A stretch of 64,000 nt of DNA from positions 1 through 64,000 of the forward strand of contig JANOYV010000122.1 in the NCBI GenBank assembly GCA_031429105.1, written 5' to 3'. Made by a program: the position numbers and the translations under genes. This document shows, piece by piece, positions 40,080 to 51,100 of the stretch. Under the pieces are notes generated by a model. The model was not told the origin of the DNA, made no database searches, and saw only the letters and a list, made by a program, of their open reading frames with translations. The first letter of the stretch is position 1; every line of letters begins with the position of its first letter. This stretch comes from JAKFWF01 sp031429105. Lineage in GTDB: Bacteria; Pseudomonadota; Alphaproteobacteria; Rhizobiales; Hyphomicrobiaceae.

Positions 40080-42593
40080 ATGCAGCTCGCAAGCACACAG
40101 GGCCGGTTCGACGCGATAAAGCGAGATCTCGCTTTAATCTTGCTCGCGAGCTTGGCTGTCGCAGTTGTATTGACCATTATACTGGCAACGGACAGCACAG
40201 GCGCATCACCAACAGGACTCGCCGCTCGCGACATTCTGGCGGCGACCATTCTCGTTGTCAGCGCCATTGGTATGGCAGGCCTCACTTGGTTTCGGTTATC
40301 GATTGCTCGACGCAACCTCGCCCTCAGCCACCAAGAGGCTCTTGACCTTAGAAGATCGCTGCTGATGAGCGACGCCATCATCAAGGCCGAACCCCAGGTT
40401 TTGATTTACTGGGAGCAAGGCCAGGGGTTGTCGATCGTGTCTTCGACACTGCGCTCCGTCCCCGGCGTCCCACAGGTGCCCGCCGAATTGATGCATTTCG
40501 GCGCATGGCTCGAACCGTCCGCCGCTGACGAGCTCAAGGGTGGCCTCGACGCGCTCTTTGGCTCAGGTACACCCTTCAACCTGCTGTTACGAACGACCGC
40601 CGGTGGACACCTCGAGGCGGATGGTCGATCCGCCGGCACTCGAGCCGTCGTCCGCCTACGTGATCTGACCGGTCACAAACGCGATCTGATGAAGATACTT
40701 GATCGGCACCACGAACTGTCTCGCGATATCCAGTCTAGTCGTACGCTGCTTGACGCGTTGCCAATGCCGGTTTGGCTACGCGACGCCGAGGGCCGCATCG
40801 AGTGGTCGAACCGAGCCTACGTCGCAGCCGTTGATGCAACGGACAGCGGTCAAGTCATCGCCCGCCAAATCGAGTTGCTGGAATCGCGACAAAGAACCGT
40901 ACTGGATAGCGCATTTCGCAGTCGCGCTACCGCTAACGCTGGCAGCACCAGTATGCGCCTGCCCCTGATCATTGGCGGGGAGCGCCGACAGCACGACGTG
41001 ATCGTATTGCCACTTGAAGGCCGTATGGCGAACGCCGCATTTGACATTTCGGCTCTAGCCCGCGCCGAAGCCGAATTGGCGCGCTTATCGTCGGCCAACG
41101 ACAAGACCCTCGATCGGGTCGCGACCGGCGTCGCGATTTTTAACGGCGAACAAAAACTCACGTTCTTCAATGATGCTTATTGCCGACTGTGGCAGTTGGA
41201 TGCCGCTTGGCTTGAGACCGGCCCGACAAACGGCGAAATTCTTGACCAGCTACGCGAGCGTTCGGCGCTACCAGCTGTGGTCGACTACCGTCCATGGAAA
41301 GCCAAATTACTGTCAGCCTATGGCGGCGATGCCGAGCACGAAGACTGGTGGCATCTTCCGGGTGGCCGCACCTTGCATGTTGTCGTCGAACAGCGCGCCG
41401 ACGGTGGCGTCACCTATCTGATCGATGATGCGACCGAGCGTTTCGCCCTAGAAAGCCGCTATAACGCCCTGATCGATGTCCAGCGTGAAACGCTTGATAG
41501 TCTGCACGAAGGTGTCGCGGTGTTTGGCACCGACGGACGCCTGAAATTGTTCAACTCGGCGTTCCTGAAGATCTGGAAATTGGCACGCCGCACGTTGGAT
41601 GATGCGCCGCATATCGATGCAATCATTCGACATGCTCGTGCGCTGTACGATGAGCCAGGCACCTGGCAGCAAATCGCCAATGCAGCGACCGCACTTCTGG
41701 ACGAGCGCGATCCCCTCGAAGGGCAGATGGTTCGGCCCGACAACAGTGTCATCGACTTTGCCGTGACGCCGCTGCCCGATGGTGCAACACTTTTGACCTT
41801 CGCTGACGTGACCGACGCCAAGCGCTATGAGCGCGCGTTGATCGAGCGCAACGAAGCGCTGGTTGCAGCCGACCACCTGAAGAGCCAGTTCATCAGTCAC
41901 GTGTCGTATGAACTGCGCACGCCGCTCACCAACATCATTGGCTTTGGCGAACTGCTGAGTACGCCGCGCACTGGTCCGCTCAACGACAAACAACGTGAAT
42001 ACCTTGGCGATATCTCTGGGTCGTCGAAAACGCTGTTGTCGATTATCGACGATATACTCGATTTGGCGACGATCGACGCTGGTGGCCTTGAACTCAAGCT
42101 TGGCACCGTCGATGTGCGCGATGTGATCGATGCCGCAATCAAAGGCGTACACGAGCGGGCTGGCCGGGCGCGCCTGACAATCGATATCGCCGTTGCCGAC
42201 GACGCGACGACTTTCATCGGCGACGAAGCCCGCGTCCGCCAGGTCCTTTACAATCTGCTGTCGAATGCGGTTGGCTTTTCGCGGCCGGGCGATACCATCC
42301 ACTTGTCATGCTGGCGGAAACGCCGAATGATGACGTTCATGATCGAAGATCAAGGCGTCGGCATCCCCAAGGAACAGCAGGCCCGCGTATTCGAGCGCTT
42401 CGAAAGCCGCAGTCATGGATCGAAGCATCGCGGTGCTGGATTGGGCCTCCCCGTCGTTAAAAGCCTCGTCGAGTTGCATGGCGGCGACATGACACTCGAT
42501 AGCGAACCTGGTAACGGCACACGGATCACCGTTCGCTTCCCCGAGCACGGTACGGTCCGCGGTATGGTGGACGAGACCGCAAAGCGGGCTTGA
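40080..42593 (+). CDS. divL: DivL-type PAS histidine kinase with tyrosine in place of the phosphoacceptor
   Basis: About 837 residues from the ATG at 40080; a TTG at 40014 would add 22. Two membrane segments (about residues 17-36 and 47-66) precede at least three PAS-like segments, then HisKA and HATPase. The H-box reads FISHVSYELRTPLTNIIGF: Tyr610 stands where the phosphorylated histidine should be, as in Caulobacter DivL. HATPase motifs (GVGIPKEQQ, RGAGLGLPVV) are intact. DivL tunes the CckA-CtrA cell-cycle phosphorelay by binding DivK. The neighbourhood ahcY-divL-tsaE supports this. Confidence 0.92.
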   Translation: MQLASTQGRFDAIKRDLALILLASLAVAVVLTIILATDSTGASPTGLAARDILAATILVVSAIGMAGLTWFRLSIARRNLALSHQEALDLRRSLLMSDAIIKAEPQVLIYWEQGQGLSIVSSTLRSVPGVPQVPAELMHFGAWLEPSAADELKGGLDALFGSGTPFNLLLRTTAGGHLEADGRSAGTRAVVRLRDLTGHKRDLMKILDRHHELSRDIQSSRTLLDALPMPVWLRDAEGRIEWSNRAYVAAVDATDSGQVIARQIELLESRQRTVLDSAFRSRATANAGSTSMRLPLIIGGERRQHDVIVLPLEGRMANAAFDISALARAEAELARLSSANDKTLDRVATGVAIFNGEQKLTFFNDAYCRLWQLDAAWLETGPTNGEILDQLRERSALPAVVDYRPWKAKLLSAYGGDAEHEDWWHLPGGRTLHVVVEQRADGGVTYLIDDATERFALESRYNALIDVQRETLDSLHEGVAVFGTDGRLKLFNSAFLKIWKLARRTLDDAPHIDAIIRHARALYDEPGTWQQIANAATALLDERDPLEGQMVRPDNSVIDFAVTPLPDGATLLTFADVTDAKRYERALIERNEALVAADHLKSQFISHVSYELRTPLTNIIGFGELLSTPRTGPLNDKQREYLGDISGSSKTLLSIIDDILDLATIDAGGLELKLGTVDVRDVIDAAIKGVHERAGRARLTIDIAVADDATTFIGDEARVRQVLYNLLSNAVGFSRPGDTIHLSCWRKRRMMTFMIEDQGVGIPKEQQARVFERFESRSHGSKHRGAGLGLPVVKSLVELHGGDMTLDSEPGNGTRITVRFPEHGTVRGMVDETAKRA

Positions 42594-42627
42594 CGCAGGC
42601 CCACGCCCCATGTTCGGTCGCGCTTAG

Positions 42628-44187
42628 ATGCTGATCACTCCCAAAGACACGCGCTGGCACCTCGACAATCTGGACGAGGCAGCCATGGTGTGCCTTGCTC
42701 AGCTAGTGGCACTGAGTGTCCGGCACGGCGATGTCGTTGCCCTACATGGGGATCTAGGCGCTGGCAAAACGACCTTCGCCCGCGCTCTAATCCAAGCATT
42801 CACCGGCGACCAAGCGACCGAAGTCGTCAGTCCGACGTTCTCGCTGGTGCAAACCTACGACAGCGATCGTGGCTCGATCGAGCACTTCGATCTTTACCGC
42901 TTGAAGAGCGCCGAGGAGGCCGAGGAAATCGGCTTAGGGGACGACGGTGCGCATTGCATTCGCATCATCGAGTGGCCGGATCGGTTGGCCGGTGGGGTCA
43001 GCGGCAATCGACTGGATATCACCTTTGAAGATACCACTGCTGGCTCAGCGCGCGCGCTCGTTTTGAATCCTTGCGGTACCATGCTCGAACGGTTGAATCG
43101 CTTGGCTCAACTGCATAACTTCGTCGAGCGCTCAGGGTGGGCGAGCGCACAGATCGCATACTTGCAAGGCGATGCCTCAACCCGACGTTATGCGCGGCTG
43201 ACGCAAGGCAATTCAACGGCCGTACTCATGGACGCTCCACGGCAGCCCGACGGCCCAATCGTTCGCGATGGCAAGCCCTACAGCCGCATCGCCCACTTGG
43301 CCGAGGACGTGAAGCCGTTCGTTGCCATTGACCACGCACTAAAAAGTGCTGGCCTGTCGGTTCCAGCAATCCTCGCACAGAATCTCGACGCGGGCCTCTT
43401 ATTGCTTGAAGATCTGGGCGATCGGGTGTTCGGCCTGGAAGCCGATCGAGGGCCCCATCAAGCTGAACTATGGTCGGCTGCCATTGATATGCTGACCGCG
43501 TTTCGCCGTGTCAACGCACCGATGACGATGCCAGTGTTACCTGGCGACCAGTCGGCTGGGACTCATACCCTTAGTCCACTTGATGCGACGATCCTTGGCA
43601 TCGAGGTGGCCTTGCTACCAGACTGGTATTGGCCCGAGGTTTATGGGTCGGCCATGCCAACCGACGTGCGCCAGACCTTTGAGGCACTATGGCAGCCGGT
43701 TATTGAACGATTGCTGGCCGAACCGAAGGGATGGGTGCTGCGCGACGTCCATTCGCCAAATTTGCTCTGGTTGCCGCAGCGGACGGGCATCGCGCGTGTC
43801 GGCGTAATTGACTTCCAAGATGCAATTGCTGGACCGTGGGCACACGATGTGATGTCGCTGTTGCAGGATGCCCGCGTCGACGTGTCGGCTGACCTCGAGG
43901 CTCGTCTGCTCGACCGCTACGTGGCACAGATGGCAAGCGACTCAACATTCGATGAAATGACTTTCCGTGCCGCTTACGCAGCTTACGGTGCCCTTCGCGC
44001 CACCCGCCTGCTCGGCCTGTTCGTCCGACTGCTACGCCGCGACGGAAAGCCGACTTATTTGCGTCATATCCAGCGCAACTGGGGATATCTTGAGCGCAAT
44101 TTGCAGCATCCCATGCTGCGGCCGCTCGCATCCTGGTATGAACTGCATTTCCCGACCGAGTATCGCAACCGAGCCATCATACCGTGA
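42628..44187 (+). CDS. tsaE: Fusion of TsaE ATPase and AmgK-like sugar phosphotransferase
   Basis: 519 residues. Residues 1-150 are TsaE, the ATPase of the tRNA t6A37 machinery, with Walker A GDLGAGKTT (41-49). Residues about 155-519 are an APH-fold kinase with the catalytic segment VLRDVHSPNLLWLP and the metal loop GVIDFQDAIAGP, like AmgK, which phosphorylates anomeric MurNAc/GlcNAc in cell-wall recycling. The fusion is a known Rhizobiales arrangement. The MurU-like gene follows by 48 bases, matching the AmgK-MurU route to UDP-MurNAc. Confidence 0.93.
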   Translation: MLITPKDTRWHLDNLDEAAMVCLAQLVALSVRHGDVVALHGDLGAGKTTFARALIQAFTGDQATEVVSPTFSLVQTYDSDRGSIEHFDLYRLKSAEEAEEIGLGDDGAHCIRIIEWPDRLAGGVSGNRLDITFEDTTAGSARALVLNPCGTMLERLNRLAQLHNFVERSGWASAQIAYLQGDASTRRYARLTQGNSTAVLMDAPRQPDGPIVRDGKPYSRIAHLAEDVKPFVAIDHALKSAGLSVPAILAQNLDAGLLLLEDLGDRVFGLEADRGPHQAELWSAAIDMLTAFRRVNAPMTMPVLPGDQSAGTHTLSPLDATILGIEVALLPDWYWPEVYGSAMPTDVRQTFEALWQPVIERLLAEPKGWVLRDVHSPNLLWLPQRTGIARVGVIDFQDAIAGPWAHDVMSLLQDARVDVSADLEARLLDRYVAQMASDSTFDEMTFRAAYAAYGALRATRLLGLFVRLLRRDGKPTYLRHIQRNWGYLERNLQHPMLRPLASWYELHFPTEYRNRAIIP

Positions 44188-44235
44188 AATAACGAGACTA
44201 GGTTCTCAACGCAGACCAACGGATTTCATCGGGCA

Positions 44236-44994
44236 ATGACCGCACCTGTTAGACCGTCACACAACAAGCCACTATGGCGGCCACAATCCGCAATTGTGTT
44301 GTCGGCAGGCCTTGGTACCCGTATGCGTCCACTGACTGACCTCGTGCCGAAGCCGCTTGTGCGCGTCAACGGACGCGCGCTGATCGACCATGCACTCGAT
44401 CGCATTGGCGAGGCTGGCATTGGCCGCGCTGTCGTCAACGTGCACTACATGGCTGACAAAATCACAGCGCATATCGCACCGCGAACGATGCCCGAAGTTG
44501 TGCTGTCAGATGAGCGCGACGCGCTGCTAGATACCGGCGGCGGTGTCGCGCGCGCGCTCCCCAAGTTGGGAGCAGGTCCATTCGTCATCCACAACGCGGA
44601 TTCGACCTGGCTTGAAGGCGTCGGCAGCAACATGGGACGCCTGTGCGACGCCTGGGACGACGAACGGATGGATTTCCTGCTGCTGTTGGCATTGGCCTCG
44701 GGTAGCGTCGGCTATGATGGGCGCGGCGATTTCAATATGGCATCCGATGGTGCCCTCGTTCGACGTCGCGAACGCGAAATGTCACCCTTTGCATTCACTG
44801 GCGTATCGATTGCTCATCCCCGCGCCTTCAAGGATGCGCCGAAAGGTGCGTTCTCCCTGAACAGGGTGTGGGACCGCGCCATTGAAGACAATCGACTATA
44901 CGGAGTTCGCCTCGACGGCGTCTGGATGCACATTGGCACGCCAGAAGCTGTGACGGCTGCCGAACGCCTGATCGTTGAGCCGCATGGCAACTAG
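44236..44994 (+). CDS. MurU-like sugar-1-phosphate nucleotidyltransferase
   Basis: 252 residues with the nucleotidyltransferase opening VLSAGLGTRMRPLTDLVPKPLVRV, FVIHNADSTWLEGVG, and a MHIGTPEAVTAAE end. Annotated homologues are called mannose-1-phosphate guanylyltransferase or MurU; following an AmgK domain, uridylylation of MurNAc-1-phosphate is more likely. The family aspartate motif is NADS rather than the common NGDT/NGDS form. The 3' end overlaps addB by 11 bases. Confidence 0.88.
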   Translation: MTAPVRPSHNKPLWRPQSAIVLSAGLGTRMRPLTDLVPKPLVRVNGRALIDHALDRIGEAGIGRAVVNVHYMADKITAHIAPRTMPEVVLSDERDALLDTGGGVARALPKLGAGPFVIHNADSTWLEGVGSNMGRLCDAWDDERMDFLLLLALASGSVGYDGRGDFNMASDGALVRRREREMSPFAFTGVSIAHPRAFKDAPKGAFSLNRVWDRAIEDNRLYGVRLDGVWMHIGTPEAVTAAERLIVEPHGN

Positions 44995-47900
44995 TACGAA
45001 TTCAGCTGCCAAATCCGTTGCCGTTTTCACGGTGCCGCCGGGCCGCGCGTTTCTTGATTGCCTCGCCGAAGCCATCCTGAACGGAAACCTGCCCCGCGCA
45101 GGAGGACCTGCGCCGAGCCCGCTTGATCTGGCCGCGTGGACGCTGATGCTACCAACGCGCCGCGCTGTGCGCGCGTTCCAGGATGCCTTCCTGCGCGCGT
45201 CAGCAAAGCGAACGCCGGGCACGCGGGCAATGCTGCTACCACGTATTAAGCCAATTGCCGAAGGAGATGAAGACCTCACCCTTCTCACCGGATTAGCCAG
45301 CCTTGACAGTCTTGGTGCTAGTGAGGTCGCTCCAGCCGTCAGCGAGATTGAGCGACGACTCGTTCTAACCAACCTCGTCATGCGGTGGTCGAAGGCGCTG
45401 CGCGAGGCTGCCGACGATACGCAGACGGTGAGTCCCGGCGGCTCAACACCGGCACAAGCAGCGCGTCTCGCCGCCGAACTCGCTCGTCTCATGGATGGCA
45501 TCGAGACTGAAGGCGCGAACATGAACGCCATGTCCGCCCTTGTGCCCGAGGGCTTTTCTGAACATTGGCAGAAGACGTTGCAGTTCCTGGAAATCGTGCG
45601 TGCGTGGTGGCCAGAGCACTTGGCAGAACGCGGCCTGCTATCGCCCGCAGACCGGCGCAACAAGTTGATCCGCGCCGAAGCGGCTCGACTTGAAGCCAAT
45701 CCGCCGCGCTATCCAATCATCGTCGCGGGCGTAACAGGCAGCATCCCGGCATCCGCCGAACTCATGCGCGTGGTCGCCGGGCTCCCGCAGGGTGCTATCG
45801 TCCTGCCGGGACTGGACCAGTCGCTCGATGCCGATGGATGGGCAGCCGTCCCAAAGCATCCCGAGCATCCGCAGTTCGGCCTCGCAAAGTTGCTGACGGC
45901 CCTTGGGGTCATGCGCGACGACGTTGCCATCTTACCCGACGCCCACGCGTCGGCGCCGGCAATCTTGCGCGCCGCCATCGTCAGTGAGGCGATGCGTCCG
46001 GCTTCCACTACCGACAAGTGGCACGCGTTCACTGCCACGGCGGACGCCGCGGCGATCACCACCGGCCTCAAGGGTGTGTCGGTGATAGAACTCGCCAATG
46101 CACAAGAGGAAGCAGAAGCCGTCGCCCTCATTCTGCGCGAGGCGGCTGAAACACCGGGCCGGACAGCAGCACTGGTTTCGCCAGACCGGCTGCTCGCGCG
46201 CCGCGTCGCAACTCGTCTTGAGACCTGGGGCATTCGGGTCGACGATTCCGCTGGCCGCCCGTTCGCCAAGACGGTACCCGGGACGTTCCTCGATCTTGTG
46301 ATCGATGCGGCCGCCTCGCGGTTTGAGCCGGCAAAGCTAATGACGCTGCTAAAGCATCCACTAACCCGATTGGGATTGGCAGCTTTTGACGTCCGCCGCG
46401 CCGGCCGTGCACTTGAGATTGCAGCGTTCCGCACGTTGTACTTTGGCCGTGGTCTCGATGGGGTGGAAGCAGCTCTCGAACGCGCCAACCAGGAATCTGA
46501 AACCGGTCGTCGGCGTGAAAAGGCGGTACGGCGACTTTGGACCGAAGACTGGAACGCTGCCCGTGAGTTGGTCGGGCGTCTTCGGGATGCATTCGAACCG
46601 TTGCAAGTCGTGTTCGACCAGCGCGGCCCGCATCCGCTCAGCGTGCTCGTTAACGCACACGTGGCAGTGGCTGACGCTCTTTCACGGTTGCCCGAGGAAA
46701 CACCGGAGCCGGTTCTGTGGCGGGGCGAAGCTGGACAGGCCGCTGCGATGTTTTTCACCGGGCTGCTGGACAAGTCTTTGCCGGTGACCGCGATCGCTGC
46801 AACCGACTACGCCGATTTTTACCGCGGATTGCTTGCGGGCGAGACGGTCCGCTCGCGCATCCCAGTCCACCCACGCCTGTCGATCTGGGGACCGTTCGAA
46901 GCCCGCCTGCAGCAGCCCGATGTGCTGATCCTGGGCTCGCTTAACGAAGGCACATGGCCGCAAGCAGCCGACCCGGGTCCGTGGCTCAACCGACCCATGC
47001 GCCAACAGATGGGCTTGCCGAGCCCGGAGGAATCGATCGGCTATGCCGCCCACGACGTGTCGATGTTGTTCGGTGCCGAAACGGTCCACATCACCCGTGC
47101 GCAGAAAATCGACGGCGTGCCGACCGTGCCGTCGCGCTGGCTGTTACGGCTGAATGCGTTGCTCGATGGCGCTGACCTCAGTGCAACGCTGACCCCTACC
47201 AAGCCGTGGCGGCAATGGGCGCAGGCGCGCGATGCCATTGTCAAACCGATGCGGATTGCCGCGCCTGCGCCGCGCCCACCGGTAGGCCTGCGTCCCCGGC
47301 AACTAAGCGTCAGCGACGTCGAGACATTGATGGCAAACCCGTATGCGATCTTTGCCTCGCGCATCCTGAAACTCGATCCGATGCCAGGTCTCGGCCTGCC
47401 GCCAGATGCGAGTTTGCGTGGCAGCATCATTCACGATGCGTTAGGCCGTTTTGCAGCCGAACACCCGGTCGCCCTGCCACCCGACATCCAGAGCGAATTG
47501 GTGAAATTGACGGAAAAAGTGCTCGCAGCGTACGCGGCCGATCCGAGGGTCGCCGCCTTTTGGGTTCCTCGCTTCGGTCGTTTCGCGGCCTGGTTTGCCG
47601 AGACCGAACCTAGTCGTCGCGAAGGCATGGTGCGAACGCTTGCGGAAATCAGCGGCACCGTAGTATTTGCGACGCCCGGAGGTCCTTTTACGTTGAAGGC
47701 GCGTGCCGATCGGATCGATGTCGGCAACGACCAGCTCCTGATTACGGACTACAAAACTGGAGCATACCTTTCGACGCTTGCATCCAAGTCCAGCAAGGGC
47801 GAAGCGCCACAGCTTTCGCTCGAAGCAGCGATTGCTGCGGCCGGAGGCTTCACGCATCTGGATGCCATGCCCGTGTCGGCCTTGCGTTATATTTCGGCGA

Positions 47901-48139
47901 GTGGCGGTGAGCCGGCCGGCAGCGTAACACCGGTCAAGACAGAAAGTGTGACAGCACTAGCAGCCCAGGCGCTGGCTGGTTTGGAACGGCTCATCGCGTT
48001 GTTCGACAACCCTGCGACCCCATATGCGGCAACTCGCCGCCCGCGTTTCGACTACGCCTTCGATGATTTCGCGCACCTTGCGCGCGTTGCCGAATGGTCG
48101 ACCGATGACACAGCCGAGAGCGACGAGGGCGCGGCATGA
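44984..48139 (+). CDS. addB: Double-strand break repair protein AddB
   Basis: About 1051 residues, the alphaproteobacterial AddB. It carries the C-terminal RecB-like nuclease with LLITDYKTGAYLS, and QQPDVLILGSLNEGTWPQAADPGPWL and PSRWLLRLNALLDG in the helicase-like part. With AddA it resects double-strand ends and loads RecA. The start is the ATG at 44984, inside the end of the preceding gene. The stop overlaps addA (ATGA). Confidence 0.95.
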   Translation: MATSTNSAAKSVAVFTVPPGRAFLDCLAEAILNGNLPRAGGPAPSPLDLAAWTLMLPTRRAVRAFQDAFLRASAKRTPGTRAMLLPRIKPIAEGDEDLTLLTGLASLDSLGASEVAPAVSEIERRLVLTNLVMRWSKALREAADDTQTVSPGGSTPAQAARLAAELARLMDGIETEGANMNAMSALVPEGFSEHWQKTLQFLEIVRAWWPEHLAERGLLSPADRRNKLIRAEAARLEANPPRYPIIVAGVTGSIPASAELMRVVAGLPQGAIVLPGLDQSLDADGWAAVPKHPEHPQFGLAKLLTALGVMRDDVAILPDAHASAPAILRAAIVSEAMRPASTTDKWHAFTATADAAAITTGLKGVSVIELANAQEEAEAVALILREAAETPGRTAALVSPDRLLARRVATRLETWGIRVDDSAGRPFAKTVPGTFLDLVIDAAASRFEPAKLMTLLKHPLTRLGLAAFDVRRAGRALEIAAFRTLYFGRGLDGVEAALERANQESETGRRREKAVRRLWTEDWNAARELVGRLRDAFEPLQVVFDQRGPHPLSVLVNAHVAVADALSRLPEETPEPVLWRGEAGQAAAMFFTGLLDKSLPVTAIAATDYADFYRGLLAGETVRSRIPVHPRLSIWGPFEARLQQPDVLILGSLNEGTWPQAADPGPWLNRPMRQQMGLPSPEESIGYAAHDVSMLFGAETVHITRAQKIDGVPTVPSRWLLRLNALLDGADLSATLTPTKPWRQWAQARDAIVKPMRIAAPAPRPPVGLRPRQLSVSDVETLMANPYAIFASRILKLDPMPGLGLPPDASLRGSIIHDALGRFAAEHPVALPPDIQSELVKLTEKVLAAYAADPRVAAFWVPRFGRFAAWFAETEPSRREGMVRTLAEISGTVVFATPGGPFTLKARADRIDVGNDQLLITDYKTGAYLSTLASKSSKGEAPQLSLEAAIAAAGGFTHLDAMPVSALRYISASGGEPAGSVTPVKTESVTALAAQALAGLERLIALFDNPATPYAATRRPRFDYAFDDFAHLARVAEWSTDDTAESDEGAA

Positions 48140-51100
48140 GTACAGCAAAGCAACTGCTGCAAGAGATTGAGCATGCGCAAGGTCTTGCGTCCGATCCAGC
48201 ATCCTCGGCTTGGGTGTCAGCGAACGCCGGCGCTGGCAAGACGCACGTTTTGAAAATGCGCGTGCTCCGCCTGCTGCTTGGCGGCACCGAGCCAAAGCGC
48301 ATCATGTGTCTGACCTACACCAAAGCTGCCGCTGCCGAGATGGCCGCCCGTGTGTTCACAGACCTATCAAAATGGGCGACGGCGCCCGCACCCGAGCTTG
48401 GCCTAGCGTTGAATAAGTTGTTGGGTCGGCCAGCAACCGAGGACGAGGGTAACCGCGCCCGCCGCCTGTTTGCCGCGGCAATCGAAACGCCAGGCGGTCT
48501 CAAGGTACAGACGATCCACGCCTTCTGCGAACAGCTGCTCCAGCGGTTTCCGCTTGAAGCTGGCGTGCCGCCAGGATTTCAAATCCTCGACGACGAGATG
48601 ACGCGCATCCTGATGCGCGAAGCCGTGGATGGCATGCTGATAGCGGCCACCCGCGACCGGCTGTCGAACTTGGGTCGGGCTCTCGACACCGCAGTCATTC
48701 ACGCGTCCGGCGACAGCTTCGATGATGTTCTGGCCGAAGCCATCCGTCAGCCACAGTGGCTGGAGCAAATGTTGCAGCTCGATGCTCGCGGCGATGCACC
48801 AGAGCTTGCCGAAGCCGAGGCGCTTTATCGCGCGCAGTTCCAGATTGCCGCCACCGACACGCGCGATGGCGTAGGATCGCTGCTTGCAAAACTCATTTCA
48901 GATGAAGACGTTCGCCGACTGCGCGGCATCCTCGAGGGCGGCACTGCAAACGATTTGAAAGCCGCCGAACGAGCAAGAGCGGTACTAGAGGCATCTTCCG
49001 CTGCGCTACGGACCACGACCCTCGCAACGCTTTTCTTGACGACCGAGGGTAAGCCCCGCGCGAACTATCTCACAAAGAAGCTTGCCGACACGCACCCGGA
49101 TCTGGCCGAGATGATGGCGCGTCGTGCGCATGAATTTCTTGCTCTTGATGCCAAGCGCCGCGCTCTGACCGTGATCGAGGCAACGATTGCACTGATCCGG
49201 CTCGGCAGTGCCGTGCTGCAACGGTTCAATGAGGCCAAGGCCCAGCGTGCGGCCCTCGACTTCGACGATTTGATCCGTTTGACATCGCGCCTTTTGGCCG
49301 GTGGTGAGGCGACAGCCTGGGTGTTGTTCAAGCTCGATGGTGGGCTCGATCACATCCTGGTCGATGAAGCGCAAGACACGAGTCCGGTGCAGTGGTCGAT
49401 CATCGAGGCCTTAGCGACCGAGTTCTTTGCCGACACCGGCGCCCGCAGCGAGGACCGGCTGCGGACCCTGTTCGCGGTCGGCGACGAAAAACAATCGATC
49501 TACAGCTTCCAGGGCGCGGCCCCGAAAATGTTCGCCGAGACCGGTGCACGGTTCAAAGCTCTCACACGCGCTGCCAACCAGGAGTGGCGGAGACTGCCGT
49601 TACAGCTCTCGTTCCGATCGGTCGCACCGCTCCTCGAAGCGGTTGATCAGATTTTTGCAGATCCCACACGCGGTAAGGGTGTTAGTTCAACAGACACAGC
49701 CATCCATCACGTCGCACTGCGGCAGGGTCAGGCCGGATTGATCGAAGTGTGGCCGACGGAGCGGCCAGCCGATGAAGGTGCAGGCGACCCATGGTCGCCG
49801 TTTGGTGATGGCTTGGCGATGGCACCAGCCACGCGGGTCGCCCAGCGGATCGCTTCAACAATTGAGACCTGGCTGAAAACGGGAGAGAAACTCGTCTCGG
49901 AAAACCGAGCGATTCAGCCGCGCGACATCATCATCCTGGTGCGCAACCGTCGCCCTTTCGCGCCGTCGATGGTGGCAGCCTTGAAGGCACGCAATATCCC
50001 GGTTGCTGGTGCTGATCGCATGCGGCTGACTGACCAGATCGCTGTGCAGGATTTGATGGCGCTTGGTGAATTTCTGATCTTGCCCGAAGACGACCTGGCG
50101 CTCGCGACCGTTCTCAAATCACCGTTGTTTGATTTGGACGATGATGATCTTTTAGCCATCGCACCCGACCGCAAAGGTACGCTATGGAGCGCCGTCATTG
50201 ATCGCGCCAAGAGCGACGCACGCTTTGGCCCCGCTGCTGACACCCTGAAGCGCTGGCGGGCGGACGCCGATTTCACCCCGCCGTTCGAGTTCTTCGCCAA
50301 GATCCTTGCCAATGATGGCGCGCGCACGAAACTCCTGCGTCGCCTAGGACCGGACGCCGCCGACCCGATCGATGAATTCCTGAACCGGGCGATTGCCTAT
50401 GACGAACAAGCCCCACCCTCGATGCTGGGTTTTCTGACGTGGTTGCGCGGCGGCATCCACGAGATCAAGCGCGACATGGAGCAAACTCGCAACGAAGTGC
50501 GCGTGATGACCGTGCACGGCGCCAAAGGGCTTGAAGCGCCCATCGTGTTCCTGCCGGATACCGGGAGTGCTGGTGCAAGAAAGCAGAGAAATAAGCTCGT
50601 CACACTGGCGACCCAGCCGTTACCCTCGGCAATGGGTGCGCCGCTCGCCTGGACGATCAAAGGTGCTTTAAGCCTTTCGGCCATTGCCGACGGCCAAGAG
50701 CTAGCCAAACGTGCTGAGGAAGAAGAACACCGTCGACTGCTTTATGTTGCCTTGACGCGTGCTCGAGATCGGCTGTACGTCGCGGGCTTCGAGGGCAAGA
50801 ACAAACGCCCCGCCGACTGCTGGTATGATCTCATCACGCAAGGGATGGGGTCTCTGCTGCTGCCAGCCATCGCAACCGATGGTGGGCCAATCTTGCGTTT
50901 CGAAACAGCGCAAACCGCGGCCCACGATCCGGCCCGCCACGCAGCCGTCCATGACGGTGACCAACCGGCCATGCCAGACTGGGCACGCCGACCAGCGCCG
51001 CGCGAACAGAGCCTTGTCATGCCGCTCGCTCCATCGCGGCTTGCGCCTCTCGAAACCGACGACGCAGGCGAGCCCGTCGAGATGCATGACACGCCGATAG

